From Paracoccus tegillarcae (GTDB lineage Bacteria; Pseudomonadota; Alphaproteobacteria; Rhodobacterales; Rhodobacteraceae): a stretch of 64,000 nucleotides of DNA. The notes below the pieces were generated by a model, which was not told the DNA's origin, searched no databases, and saw only the letters and a program-made list of their open reading frames with translations. A program made the position numbers and the translations under genes. The DNA lies in contig NZ_CP025408.1 of the NCBI RefSeq assembly GCF_002847305.1, positions 604,001 to 668,000 of the forward strand. The letters run 5' to 3'. Each line of letters starts with the position of its first letter. Position 1 is the stretch's first letter. Of this stretch, positions 8,067 to 16,816 are shown piece after piece.

Positions 8067-10025
8067 TCAGGCGGCCTTTGCGCCTGGCTCAACCAGCGCC
8101 ACGATGTCCATCATGATCGTGTTCAACTGGAAATCCTTGGGGGTATAGACGCGCGTCACACCCATGCCCAACAGGCGCTTGGCGTCCTCGTCGGGAATGA
8201 TGCCGCCCACGATGACCGGAATATGGTCCAACCCGGCCTCACGCATGCGGTCCATCAACTCTTCGATCAGCGGCAGATGACTGCCCGACAGGATGGACAG
8301 GCCGACGACATGGGCCTCTTCCTCGACCGCGCGGGTGACGATCTGCTCGGGCGTCAGGCGGATGCCCTCATAGGTGATATCCATCCCGCAATCGCGCGCG
8401 CGAAAGGCGATCTGCTCGGCCCCGTTCGAATGACCGTCAAGGCCCGGCTTGCCGACCACGAATTTCAGCCGCCGACCCAGACGGGCACTGACCGCATCGA
8501 CAGCCTCGCGAATATCATCCAGCCCTTCGGTCTTGTTCGATGGGCTTGCGGAAACACCGGTCGGGCCGCGATATTCGCCATGGACCTGCCGCATCACACC
8601 GGCCCATTCGCCGGTCGTAACGCCGGCTTTTGCGGCCTCGATGGAATAGGGCATGACGTTGCGACCTTCCTGCGCGGCCACGCGCAGCGCGGCGAGGGCG
8701 GCCTCGACGGCCCCCTCGTCGCGGCCCGCGCGCCAGTCGTTCAACCGGGCGATCTGCTCGGCCTCGACCGCCGGGTCCACGACCATGATACCGCCGTCGC
8801 CCGCCGTCAGCGGCGAGGGCTCTCCCTGTTGCCAGCGGTTCACGCCGACAACCACGGTTTCATTCGACTCGATCCGGTTCAGCCGCTCGGCGTTCGATTC
8901 CACGAGGCGCGATTTCATATAGTCGATCGAGGCAATCGCCCCGCCCATATCGTCCAGCATATCCAGTTCGGATCGCGCACCCTCTTTCAACTCGGCCACC
9001 TTGGCCTCGATCGCCGGATTGCCGTCGAACAGATCGGCATATTCCAGCAGATCCGTCTCATAGGCCAGGATCTGCTGCATTCGCAGCGACCATTGCTGAT
9101 CCCAGGGGCGCGGCAGGCCCAGGGCCTCGTTCCACGCGGGCAATTGCACGGCGCGCGCACGTGCATTCTTTGACAGCGTCACCGCCAGCGTTTCCAGCAA
9201 AATGCGGTAGACGTTGTTTTCGGGCTGCTGCTCGGTCAGGCCAAGGCTGTTGACCTGCACACCATAGCGAAAGCGGCGGTATTTCGGATCTTCGATGCCA
9301 TAGCGTTCCGCCGTGATCTCGTCCCACAACTCGGTAAAGGCGCGCATCTTGCACAGTTCGGTCACGAAGCGGATGCCCGCATTCACAAAGAACGAGATCC
9401 GACCCACCATGGCCGGGAAATCAGCCTCGGGCACCTTGTTCTTCAGATCATCCAGCACCGCGATGCCGGTCGCCAGCGCATAGGCCAGTTCCTGCTGCGG
9501 CGTCGCCCCGGCCTCTTGCAGGTGATAGGAACAGACGTTCATCGGGTTCCATTTCGGCAGATGCTCGCGCGTATAAGCCGCAACATCCGTGATCATCGCC
9601 AGCGATGGCTTGGGCGGGCAGATATAGGTGCCGCGCGACAGGTATTCCTTGATCAGATCATTCTGCACCGTGCCCTGCAGTTTGCTGACATCGGCGCCCT
9701 GCTCTTCGGCTGCGGCGATATACAGCGACAACAGCCACGGCGCCGTCGCGTTGATCGTCATCGAGGTGTTCATCTGTTCCAGCGGGATCTGATCGAACAG
9801 CGCGCGCATGTCGCCCAGATGGCAGACGGGCACGCCGACCTTGCCGACCTCGCCGCGGGACAGCAAATGGTCGCTGTCATAGCCGGTCTGGGTCGGCAGA
9901 TCGAATGCCACCGACAGGCCGGTCTGCCCCTTGGACAGATTGGTCCGGTAGAGCGCGTTCGATTTCTCGGCGGTCGAGTGGCCCGCATAGGTGCGGAACA
10001 GCCAGGGTTTGTCCTTCTCGGCCAT
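8067..10025 (-). CDS. ecm: Ethylmalonyl-CoA mutase, B12-dependent (MeaA-type)
   Basis: A 652-residue adenosylcobalamin enzyme that converts (2R)-ethylmalonyl-CoA to methylsuccinyl-CoA in the ethylmalonyl-CoA pathway. The N-terminal TIM barrel opens with 'KPWLFRTYAGHSTAEKSNALYR' (key: RTYAGHSTAE), the CoA-mutase signature. The C-terminal B12 domain contains D-G-H-S-N-G (Asp530, His532, Gly535; DxHxxG), the lower-ligand histidine motif, plus 'SILSGSH' and 'VGGIIP'. The ATG at 10023-10025 (MAEKDKPW) follows a GAGG and matches the family start; longer frames are unlikely. Crotonyl-CoA carboxylase/reductase is nearby at 11517, divergent from it. Length and the lone-subunit form favour MeaA over methylmalonyl-CoA mutase. 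Confidence 0.94.
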   Translation of the reverse strand: MAEKDKPWLFRTYAGHSTAEKSNALYRTNLSKGQTGLSVAFDLPTQTGYDSDHLLSRGEVGKVGVPVCHLGDMRALFDQIPLEQMNTSMTINATAPWLLSLYIAAAEEQGADVSKLQGTVQNDLIKEYLSRGTYICPPKPSLAMITDVAAYTREHLPKWNPMNVCSYHLQEAGATPQQELAYALATGIAVLDDLKNKVPEADFPAMVGRISFFVNAGIRFVTELCKMRAFTELWDEITAERYGIEDPKYRRFRYGVQVNSLGLTEQQPENNVYRILLETLAVTLSKNARARAVQLPAWNEALGLPRPWDQQWSLRMQQILAYETDLLEYADLFDGNPAIEAKVAELKEGARSELDMLDDMGGAIASIDYMKSRLVESNAERLNRIESNETVVVGVNRWQQGEPSPLTAGDGGIMVVDPAVEAEQIARLNDWRAGRDEGAVEAALAALRVAAQEGRNVMPYSIEAAKAGVTTGEWAGVMRQVHGEYRGPTGVSASPSNKTEGLDDIREAVDAVSARLGRRLKFVVGKPGLDGHSNGAEQIAFRARDCGMDITYEGIRLTPEQIVTRAVEEEAHVVGLSILSGSHLPLIEELMDRMREAGLDHIPVIVGGIIPDEDAKRLLGMGVTRVYTPKDFQLNTIMMDIVALVEPGAKAA

Positions 10026-10124
10026 GACGTCGTTGCCTCGCAAGAATCTTTCAGTTCCGGCACCGATACCGAAACAAAGCTGCGCCGTCAATTCGCTGCA
10101 GCGCGGCGACGCCCGAAAATCCCT

Positions 10125-11183
10125 TTATGCGGCCGCGGCACGAACAGTCTGCCGGTTCCTGGCCCCCGGTCGCAGCCCCAGCAGCATCAGGCGCGTCGGT
10201 CCGGTGCGCAATGCCAGCAGGTGCAGCACGATGGGAAACGCGATGCCCGCCAGTGTTCCGATCGCCGCCTGCAACCAAAGCGAATCGATATCCAGGGCCA
10301 CCATGGCGCGGCGCGCAGCCGACGTCGCAAGGATATGGTACAAATAAATGGTCAATGAGAACGCGCCCAGCCAGCGCAACCAGCCCACCACCGGCAGCGC
10401 AAGGAACGCCGCGACGCACAAGCCCGTCCCGAATGCCAGGCTTTGCAGATCCAGCCGGTTCGCCGACAGTTCACCGGTGCGCGACAAATTCGCCAAATTC
10501 ATCGTCAGTCCGATGGCGACCGCGACCATCGCGACCGCCACGATCATCCAACGCCGCTGCAACAGTTGATGCAGGTTGCGCATGATGGCCACGCCAAGCA
10601 GGAAATAGACAAGCAACGTCGTCACCCGATGCGCTGACATCACTTCGGTCGGGATACGCAGACCCAAAGCCGCAGCCAGTGCCGAGGCAGCCAGCGCCGG
10701 GTAGAGCACCCGCCCTCCGCTCAGAACATCAGCGGTGCCGTAGAATACAAAGATCAGCAGGATCGCCTGCAGGAACCAAAAGATCGAATAGCTGCGCAGA
10801 TACGGTTCCCACAGGGGACCGCCAAGCGCGTCATCGGTGCCCAGCACCGTCGCAAAGATCAGGAACACGCTGATCGCGACCAGCCCCGGCAAGGCAAGCC
10901 GCCGCAGCTTGCCGGTCATGAAACGGCCCAGATCCGCAGGCTCGACCGGTTTGAGCGCATAGACAGCGCCTGCGATGAACGCGAACAGTGGCATGCGGAC
11001 ATCAACCATCAAGTCGGCGTAATAGCGCAGCGGATGGGGATAGCCGACGTCAAGGCCCCCACCCTCACCGCCGCCGATCACGTGAAAGCTGACAAGCGCA
11101 ATAATCGCGATGGCGCGGACGGTTTCCATCGGCAATTCAGATGACAATACGGGTCTGTTTTTGTGTACGGTTTCGGGCATCAA
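10125..11183 (-). CDS. Acyltransferase-3 family membrane protein
   Basis: A 352-residue protein with about ten membrane helices and the Acyl_transf_3 layout: 'METVRAIAIIALVSFHVI' with its catalytic His (RAIAI...SFH) near residue 38, 'DVRMPLFAFIAGAVYAL', and a late 'LGAFSLTIYLYHIL' helix. Members O-acylate glycans or lipids at the cytoplasmic face or in the periplasm, often using acetyl- or succinyl-CoA. It sits between ecm and ccr, genes that are usually adjacent, and is co-directional with ecm 99 bases upstream of it. Nothing in the sequence links it to the CoA pathway, so it may be an inserted cell-surface gene. Confidence 0.88.
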   Translation of the reverse strand: MMPETVHKNRPVLSSELPMETVRAIAIIALVSFHVIGGGEGGGLDVGYPHPLRYYADLMVDVRMPLFAFIAGAVYALKPVEPADLGRFMTGKLRRLALPGLVAISVFLIFATVLGTDDALGGPLWEPYLRSYSIFWFLQAILLIFVFYGTADVLSGGRVLYPALAASALAAALGLRIPTEVMSAHRVTTLLVYFLLGVAIMRNLHQLLQRRWMIVAVAMVAVAIGLTMNLANLSRTGELSANRLDLQSLAFGTGLCVAAFLALPVVGWLRWLGAFSLTIYLYHILATSAARRAMVALDIDSLWLQAAIGTLAGIAFPIVLHLLALRTGPTRLMLLGLRPGARNRQTVRAAAA

Positions 11184-11516
11184 AAGACATCCATGGCGTG
11201 CCGCCTGAAAATTGATGGACTGTCGGCGGCGTTTTAAAAAATGAATTCTCGCAACCTTAGCGCGACTCGCGACCCAAGGCAGCGCAGGGGCGAGACAGTC
11301 GGCATTTCAGGCGCGATACTGCCGATATCGCGAGAATTGAGAGGATTAAGAGGCATATTTCCGCTGCACCGCAGCTAAAATCCCTGCGGGGCGACACCCT
11401 CTCGGACACATTGTTACTCAAATAGCCCGGTTTACAGTTGCAATGTTGCGCCGAGCATCTTAGGAAAGCCCAAAGCCGCCGCGATTCTGCACCGCAGCAC
11501 GAGACAGGAGAAAACA
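11184..11516. promoter_or_regulatory. Intergenic region upstream of ccrA (333 bases)
   Basis: This gap separates the divergent acyltransferase and crotonyl-CoA reductase genes and should hold both promoters. It contains long-range inverted arms AATTCTCGC (11244-11252) and GCGAGAATT (11330-11338). Closer to ccrA is the sequence TTTACAGTTGCAATGTTGCG (around 11430-11450), which could include a regulator site. No promoter with good -35/-10 boxes was evident, and no RNA gene was recognised. Confidence 0.35.
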
Positions 11517-12809
11517 ATGGCTCTGGACGCCCCCACCCCGATTGCAACTTATGATGCGCCGGAAAAAGACCTTTACGAAATCGGTGAGATGCCGCCCCTG
11601 GGCCATGTCCCCAAGCAAATGCACGCTTGGGCGATCCGCCGCGAGCGTCACGGCGAGCCGGAACAGGCGATGCAGCTCGAGGTCGTTGACGTGCCGGTCC
11701 TCGACAGCAACGAGGTGCTGGTTCTGGTGATGGCGGCAGGCGTCAACTATAACGGCATCTGGGCCGGTCTGGGCCAGCCGATCAGCCCGTTTGATGGCCA
11801 CGGCGCCGACTATCACATCGCCGGTTCCGACGCCTCGGGCATCGTCTGGGCTGTGGGCGACAAGGTCAAACGCTGGAAGGTCGGTGATGAGGTCGTCATT
11901 CATTGCAACCAGGATGACGGCGACGACGAGCATTGCAATGGCGGCGACCCGATGTTCTCGCCCACGCAGCGTATCTGGGGCTATGAGACCCCCGACGGCA
12001 GCTTTGCGCAGTTCACCAACGTGCAGGCCCAGCAGTTGATGCCGCGCCCGCGCCACCTGACCTGGGAAGAATCGGCCTGCTATACGCTGACCCTGGCCAC
12101 CGCCTATCGGATGCTGTTCGGCCACGAGCCGCACGAGTTGAAACCCGGCATGAACGTGCTGGTCTGGGGCGCGTCGGGCGGACTGGGGTCCTATGCGATC
12201 CAGTTGATCAACGCGGCGGGCGGCAACGCCATCGGCGTCATCAGCGAAGAGGACAAGCGCGAGTTTGTCATGGGACTGGGCGCCAAGGGCGTCATCAACC
12301 GCAAGGATTTCAAATGCTGGGGTCAACTGCCCACGGTGAACACGCCCGAATACAAGGAATGGTTCACCGAGGCGCGCAAGTTCGGCAAGGCCATCTGGGA
12401 CATCACCGGCAAGGGCAACAATGTCGACATCGTCTTTGAACATCCGGGCGAGGCGACTTTTCCGGTCTCGACCCTGATCTGCAAAAAGGGCGGCATGATC
12501 GTCATTTGCGCCGGCACCACCGGGTTCAACTGCACCTTTGACGTCCGCTACCTGTGGATGCATCAAAAGCGCGTGCAGGGCAGCCATTTCGCGCATCTGA
12601 AACAGGCCAGCGCAGCCAATCAACTGATGCTGGAACGCCGCCTTGACCCGTGCATGTCCGAGGTGTTCCCCTGGGCCGAGATCCCGCAGGCGCATACCAA
12701 GATGTACAAGAACCAGCACAAGCCGGGAAACATGGCCGTTCTGGTGCAGGCACCCGTCACCGGCCTGCGCACCTTTGAGGACGCGCTGGAGGCTGGCAAA
12801 CGCGGATAA
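11517..12809 (+). CDS. ccrA: Crotonyl-CoA carboxylase/reductase
   Basis: A 430-residue zinc-free medium-chain dehydrogenase/reductase. It reduces crotonyl-CoA with NADPH and fixes CO2 to give ethylmalonyl-CoA, the key step of the ethylmalonyl-CoA pathway for growth on acetate or C2 precursors. Family hallmarks are 'LPPLGHVPKQMHAWAIR' near the start (here MPPLGHVPKQMHAWAIR), 'VMAAGVNYNGIWAGLG' (Asn77/79 in the carboxylation region), 'HCNQDDGDDEHCNGGDPMFSP' (conserved insert: HCNQDDGD), the Rossmann 'VWGASGGLGSYAIQL', and 'MHQKRVQGSHFAHL'. AGGAG lies 6-7 bases before the ATG. A strong terminator follows at 12837-12866. Confidence 0.97.
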   Translation: MALDAPTPIATYDAPEKDLYEIGEMPPLGHVPKQMHAWAIRRERHGEPEQAMQLEVVDVPVLDSNEVLVLVMAAGVNYNGIWAGLGQPISPFDGHGADYHIAGSDASGIVWAVGDKVKRWKVGDEVVIHCNQDDGDDEHCNGGDPMFSPTQRIWGYETPDGSFAQFTNVQAQQLMPRPRHLTWEESACYTLTLATAYRMLFGHEPHELKPGMNVLVWGASGGLGSYAIQLINAAGGNAIGVISEEDKREFVMGLGAKGVINRKDFKCWGQLPTVNTPEYKEWFTEARKFGKAIWDITGKGNNVDIVFEHPGEATFPVSTLICKKGGMIVICAGTTGFNCTFDVRYLWMHQKRVQGSHFAHLKQASAANQLMLERRLDPCMSEVFPWAEIPQAHTKMYKNQHKPGNMAVLVQAPVTGLRTFEDALEAGKRG

Positions 12810-12836
12810 CGCAGCCACCGACGCCATCACTGACGC

Positions 12837-12866
12837 AAGCGGCGGGATCATCTCCCGCCGCTTTTC
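12837..12866 (+). terminator. Rho-independent terminator of ccrA
   Basis: AAGCGGCGGGA (12837-12847) and TCCCGCCGCTT (12853-12863) form a perfect 11-bp stem with a 5-base loop, followed by T residues. Confidence 0.9.
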
Positions 12867-13233
12867 TCATCAGGCGCTATCGTCATGCGTGTGCGCACCG
12901 AGGTTTTTTGCGCAGCGCCCAAGGCAAATTTGCCGCCGCCTTGACGGTCCGAGCGCACAGAATTCGTCGCCCCTGATTTGACCGGTCGGTCAGGATATAC
13001 CCGCGCGCCAGCACAAGGCTTAGGCAGCGCTGCTCTCAAAGCGCGAATCTCTGCCGATCTGCAACGAACATACGCAATACTCTTGATTTTTTGACGATGG
13101 ACGCGCATATGCCGCTTGCGACGTTACTCTTTCGACCTTCTGTCTCCGTTCTATCCGGCTTCAGTCCTCGATCGTTACCTGACTGCGCCGGGCCACCGCA
13201 TGTTGCGGGTGGTACATGAAAAGGAGAATCACG
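12867..13233 (+). promoter_or_regulatory. Long leader/promoter region of the cold-shock gene
   Basis: About 370 bases without a recognisable gene. It contains a clean inverted repeat, TGACCG-GT-CGGTCA (12979-12992), of the kind bound by TetR-family dimers and overlapping a TTGACC -35-like hexamer. The remainder, especially the pyrimidine-rich 13120-13200 stretch, may be the long 5' untranslated leader usual for csp genes. AAGGAG (13221-13226) is the csp ribosome-binding site. No TetR gene is adjacent. Confidence 0.4.
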
Positions 13234-13440
13234 ATGGCTAAAGGCACCGTGAAATGGTTCAACGCAACCAAAGGCTTCGGCTTTATCGCCCCTGAGGGCG
13301 GCAAGCGCGACGTGTTCGTGCACATCTCGGCCGTTGAGCGCGCCGGTATCCAGGAACTGAATGACGGTCAGGCCGTCACCTTCGACATCGAAGCTGGTCG
13401 CGACGGTCGCGAATCGGCAACGAACCTGGCACTGGCATAA
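13234..13440 (+). CDS. Cold-shock domain protein (CspA family)
   Basis: A 68-residue single cold-shock domain. It binds single-stranded RNA/DNA and melts secondary structure. RNP1 (KGFGFIAP) lies at about residues 13-20 and RNP2 (DVFVHIS) at about 28-34, with the [18 protein letters not shown] start typical of the family. AAGGAG sits 7 bases before the ATG. A strong terminator follows and a long leader precedes, so it is a single-gene unit. Cold induction cannot be shown from sequence; several Csp paralogues per genome are usual. Confidence 0.96.
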   Translation: MAKGTVKWFNATKGFGFIAPEGGKRDVFVHISAVERAGIQELNDGQAVTFDIEAGRDGRESATNLALA

Positions 13441-13463
13441 GCTAGCCCAGTTGCAAAAAGATT

Positions 13464-13491
13464 GGGCGGTCCCGTGCGGGCCGCCCTTTTT
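13464..13491 (+). terminator. Rho-independent terminator of the cold-shock gene
   Basis: GGGCGGTCCCG (13464-13474) pairs with CGGGCCGCCC (13477-13486), with one bulged T, followed by TTTTT. It could also slow transcription of the small minus-strand gene. Confidence 0.88.
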
Positions 13492-13520
13492 CATTGCGTG
13501 ATTGATGCAACCTGACGCTG

Positions 13521-13727
13521 TTACATCTGTATCTCACCCCGATCAGCATAGCGGCATTTCCACTCTCGCACCTGATCCTTTGGATGCGCCTCCAGCCATC
13601 GCGCCAACTCGAACTGCCCTTGCAACATGCAGGTAAAAAGGCCGTTCTGTTCCTGAAACAGCAGGCTGTGATCGGTGCACTGATCGGGCGCACGTATCAG
13701 GCAGGCGACGAAGAACAGTTCGATCAC
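13521..13727 (-). CDS. Small conserved hypothetical protein (68 residues, GTG start)
   Basis: The reading frame begins at a GTG (13725-13727) with AGGAGG 7 bases upstream, which is better than the upstream ATG at 13751. The product starts IELFFVACLIRAPDQCTDHS (after the initiator), followed by LLFQ, 'TCMLQGQFELARWLEAHP' and 'EWKCRYAD'. It has a short hydrophobic N-terminus and several cysteines (Cys9, Cys16, Cys33 region and near the C-terminus). From memory, similar 60-70-residue proteins with C-x(n)-LLF and ARW-x-x-x-HPGW are common in Rhodobacteraceae. This suggests an exported or disulfide-bonded role, but none is known. Confidence 0.75.
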   Translation of the reverse strand: MIELFFVACLIRAPDQCTDHSLLFQEQNGLFTCMLQGQFELARWLEAHPKDQVREWKCRYADRGEIQM

Positions 13728-13814
13728 GGCGGGACCTCCTGCCTGTATCATACATGATTCGACGAAAAGCGCGCGGTCTCTTCGCTTTCCGCGCGGCGCG
13801 GTTTATCAGAGTGC

Positions 13815-15350
13815 ATGACCGCCCTTCCCACTCTTTCCCCCGACCAGGCCGAAGCCTGGGATGCCGTGGCCGAAACCTTTGCCCTGGCAGGCGTGGACCT
13901 GACCGCCGAAGAATTGATGCCGCCCCAGCCCGGCAAGGGCCGTGTGATGGCGGTGGTCGGCAAGGCGGGCTCGGGCAAGACCATGCTGCTGGCCCAGATC
14001 ACGGCGGCCCTGCGCGAGGCCGGGGTCGAACTGGTCAGCGGCGATTACGAGGGGAAACGGCGCAAGGATCGCCGCACCGTCGCCATTCTGGCACCGACGA
14101 ACAAGGCGGCCTTTGTGCTGCGGATGCGCGGTGTGCCGGCGACCACGATCCACCGGATCCTCTATACGCCGGTCTATGACCCCGAATATGAGAAGATTGC
14201 CGAATGGCTGGCCGGCAATGGCACACGCCCCACGGTTGAGGGCCTGACGGACACCGCGCTGGATCGCGCCAAGGCCTTTTATGACCAACATGCCAGCATT
14301 CCCGGCGCGCTGGCAGCGGCGGGCCTGCGCGGGTCCGACTTTATCAAGGGCTGGAAACGCCGCGAGGATGGTCTGGATATCGGGTTGATCGACGAAAGCT
14401 CAATGCTGGACGAACGCCAGTTTGAGGATCTGCGCGAGATATTTCCGACGCTGGTGCTGTTTGGCGATCCGGCCCAGCTGGCCCCTGTGGGGCAGTCCGG
14501 GGCAATGGTCTTTGACCGGCTGGCCAGCTCGCAAAAGCTGATCCTGAACCGCATCCACCGGCAGGCCGATGACAGCCCCATCCTTGATCTCGCCCATGCG
14601 TTATCCGACGACACCCTCGATTTTGCTGGGTTCGAACGCATGATCCGCGAGGCCGCCGCCTCGGACCCGCGCGTGGTCTGGGCCGAGCGCGTGGAAAGCG
14701 ACCTGATGGCGCGCAGCCCGGTGCTGGTCTGGCGCAATGCCACCCGGATCCGGTTGATCCACGCCTTTCGGCTGGGTTTCGGCGCACCGGGCGATGCGCT
14801 GCTGCCGGGCGAGCCGTTGATCTGCGACGGGCTGGAACTGCCGCTGAAGCATCGCAAGAAGCGCATCGACCTTGAGGCGCGCGGACTGATCAAGGGCGCG
14901 CAGGTGGTCTATCTGGGACCGGGCAAAAAGCCCGGCTTTGCCCGCCTGCATGTGATCGGCGCCGAAGAGCCCCGCCTGTCCGCGGCCAGCATCATCAAGA
15001 TCGAGATGCCGGATATCGAAGAACCCTTTATCCCTTCGGCTGCACATATGGGCGCGGCATTCCTGCATGGGGCTGCGGTCACGATCCACAAGGCGCAGGG
15101 CAGTCAGTGGCCCGATGTGCAGGTTTTTGGCCCCGATATCAGCGCTGCCGCATGGTCCAACCGGACCGAGGCGGGCATTCCCCTGTGGAAACGCCTGGCC
15201 TATGTCGCCATCACCCGCGCGCAAGAGCGACTGCTCTGGGTCACCCGCGCACGTCTGGCCAGACCGACCCAGCCATTGGGGATCGCGGATCTGCAGCAGC
15301 CGAGCGCCGCGCTGGAACTGCAGCCTACCGAAGAGGCCGATCCCGGCTAG
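13815..15350 (+). CDS. RecD-like SF1 ATP-dependent DNA helicase
   Basis: A 511-residue stand-alone superfamily-1 helicase. Motif I (Walker A) is VVGKAGSGKT at about residues 47-56, motif Ia 'LAPTNKAAFVLR', motif II 'GLIDESSMLDE', motif III 'LFGDPAQLAPVGQSG', motif IV/V 'VTIHKAQGSQWPDV', and motif VI 'YVAITRAQERLLWV'. The C-terminal UvrD_C_2-like domain is RecD/Dda-type, pointing to 5'-3' translocation on single-stranded DNA. RecB and RecC are not adjacent, so this is not a canonical RecBCD subunit. It is probably a Rhodobacteraceae AAA/RecD-like repair helicase. Confidence 0.9.
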   Translation: MTALPTLSPDQAEAWDAVAETFALAGVDLTAEELMPPQPGKGRVMAVVGKAGSGKTMLLAQITAALREAGVELVSGDYEGKRRKDRRTVAILAPTNKAAFVLRMRGVPATTIHRILYTPVYDPEYEKIAEWLAGNGTRPTVEGLTDTALDRAKAFYDQHASIPGALAAAGLRGSDFIKGWKRREDGLDIGLIDESSMLDERQFEDLREIFPTLVLFGDPAQLAPVGQSGAMVFDRLASSQKLILNRIHRQADDSPILDLAHALSDDTLDFAGFERMIREAAASDPRVVWAERVESDLMARSPVLVWRNATRIRLIHAFRLGFGAPGDALLPGEPLICDGLELPLKHRKKRIDLEARGLIKGAQVVYLGPGKKPGFARLHVIGAEEPRLSAASIIKIEMPDIEEPFIPSAAHMGAAFLHGAAVTIHKAQGSQWPDVQVFGPDISAAAWSNRTEAGIPLWKRLAYVAITRAQERLLWVTRARLARPTQPLGIADLQQPSAALELQPTEEADPG

Positions 15351-15353
15351 GGA

Positions 15354-15872
15354 TCAGCGAGCTTTCGCGTTGGCCTTGGCCGCAGCCTTTTGTTCGCTGG
15401 CGTTCTTGCGTTCTTGCCGTTTGACGCCACCGCGCGCCGCTGACCAGAACATCAGCGAATTGCAGAACATCCCGAACGCCGCTGCAAAGATCAACAGGCT
15501 CGACAGAACCGGCCAGACATCGCCCTGCTCAAAGGCCACCGGATCGACCATCTGGAACAGCGCATCCAGCCCGCCGCCCTGCCACAGCGCGATAACGCCC
15601 AGAAGCAGGATCAGCGTGGTCAACAGCCCAAAGTTCAGCGCCGTGCGCCAGCTTGCCGCACGAGCCGTCTGTTTGAAGAATTCGGTGCCGGCCTGCATTC
15701 CTGCGACCATCGGCATCATGAACAGCAGCAGCACAAAGGGATACTGCACGCCGGCATAGGTCTCGAACGCCCAAGCGAGGCCCCACAAGACAGCGGCGGA
15801 AAAAATCAGCGTGGCGATATAGATGAGGACCAGCCGCCCCATATCTGCATGCGGTTGAACGTCGTCGGCCAT
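15354..15872 (-). CDS. ABZJ_00895-family membrane protein
   Basis: A 172-residue protein with four predicted membrane helices: IYIATLIFSAAVLWGLAWAF, YPFVLLLFMMPMVAGMQAG, FGLLTTLILLLGVIALW, and LLIFAAAFGMFCNSLMFW. A basic cytoplasmic tail (KRQERKNASEQKAAAKANAK) follows. The pattern of 'MMPMVAGMQAGTEFFKQTAR' with 'TALNFGLLTTL' is that of the uncharacterised ABZJ_00895 family. The start is the ATG at 15870-15872 with AAGGGG upstream. It converges with the helicase gene, only 3 bases apart. No function is known. Confidence 0.78.
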   Translation of the reverse strand: MADDVQPHADMGRLVLIYIATLIFSAAVLWGLAWAFETYAGVQYPFVLLLFMMPMVAGMQAGTEFFKQTARAASWRTALNFGLLTTLILLLGVIALWQGGGLDALFQMVDPVAFEQGDVWPVLSSLLIFAAAFGMFCNSLMFWSAARGGVKRQERKNASEQKAAAKANAKAR

Positions 15873-15960
15873 CGAAACACCCCTTGAACACAACTTTACC
15901 GCGCACCTAACGCAGTTTTCCGATCATGGCCAGCAGACCGGTTGGCCGCGTCGCGCCGCC

Positions 15961-16755
15961 CTAGCTGCGGCGGGCGCGGCGGGGTTTCTGTATCCGCTCG
16001 ATCGACATGCGCAACGCCTCGATCAGGGCCTCTTTCGGAATGCCGGTCTCTCGCGACAGGCGCGCCAGGCCGAAATGCACGCGCGCCAGTTCCTGATAAT
16101 AGCGCGCAAAGGTATAGTTGATCGACGCCCCGGCCACGGCGCCAAAGATCGGCGTGGCCTGTGCTGCCAGCTTCTGGCCCAGAACCACGGCAAAGCGCGG
16201 CGCGACACGGGTGATCAGGGTTTGCACCGTCTGCCCGGTGATCGACAGCCGCGCAGCCAGCAAGGCCAGATCCGCGCCGTCATCCTGGGCCATCGGGCCG
16301 CCGGCGGCAAAGATGCGCAGGCATTCTGCCCGAACCTCTTCGGATTGCGGGTCCAGACCGTGTTCTTCGGCAATTTCCAGCATCGCGCGCAGGAACATGG
16401 TGATGGTAAAGGGTAATTCGATGATCGCACCCGGCAGACCAGCCACGCCGCCTGCCGCGCCCGACGCGGTGCTGACCAGACGATTGAACCATTCGCCCCG
16501 GTCGCGCACCACCTTGCGAGAGCCCTCGGCGGCGTCGAACGCGCGCATCAGCGCATTGCGGGTGAGCCGGTCCAGACGCCCGCGCACGAAACCGGGCAGG
16601 CGCTCGATCAGATGCTCGGCACTGGTGCCGACGGTGTTCAGAATATCCAGCCCCAGCCCGCCGGCATCAAGATAGCGGCGTGCCAGACGGTCGATCTCGG
16701 TATGAACCGAGGGGTCGTTTATGGGGGGCAGAACATGTTGCTGCAATGCCGTCAT
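15961..16755 (-). CDS. EcsC-family protein
   Basis: A 264-residue protein with the EcsC domain: 'DRLARRYLDAGGLGLDILNTVGTSAEHLIERLPG' (key: GGLGLDILNTVG), a helical middle, 'GVAGLPGAIIELPFTITMFLRAML', 'RAECLRIFAAGGP' and a C-terminal 'FGAVAGASINYTFARYYQELARVHFGLARL' (key: FGAVAGASINYTF). Glycine-rich amphipathic or membrane-associated helices are typical. The Bacillus name derives from an ABC transporter operon, but the molecular function of the alphaproteobacterial forms is unknown. The ATG at 16753-16755 is better spaced from AAGGGA than the ATG 9 bases upstream. A GNAT gene lies upstream on the same strand. Confidence 0.85.
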   Translation of the reverse strand: MTALQQHVLPPINDPSVHTEIDRLARRYLDAGGLGLDILNTVGTSAEHLIERLPGFVRGRLDRLTRNALMRAFDAAEGSRKVVRDRGEWFNRLVSTASGAAGGVAGLPGAIIELPFTITMFLRAMLEIAEEHGLDPQSEEVRAECLRIFAAGGPMAQDDGADLALLAARLSITGQTVQTLITRVAPRFAVVLGQKLAAQATPIFGAVAGASINYTFARYYQELARVHFGLARLSRETGIPKEALIEALRMSIERIQKPRRARRS

Positions 16756-16816
16756 CCGAAACATTCCCTTGTCACGAACCGCCTGCGCGGCCCAGTCAGA
16801 TATGGGGGTTCGGTCG

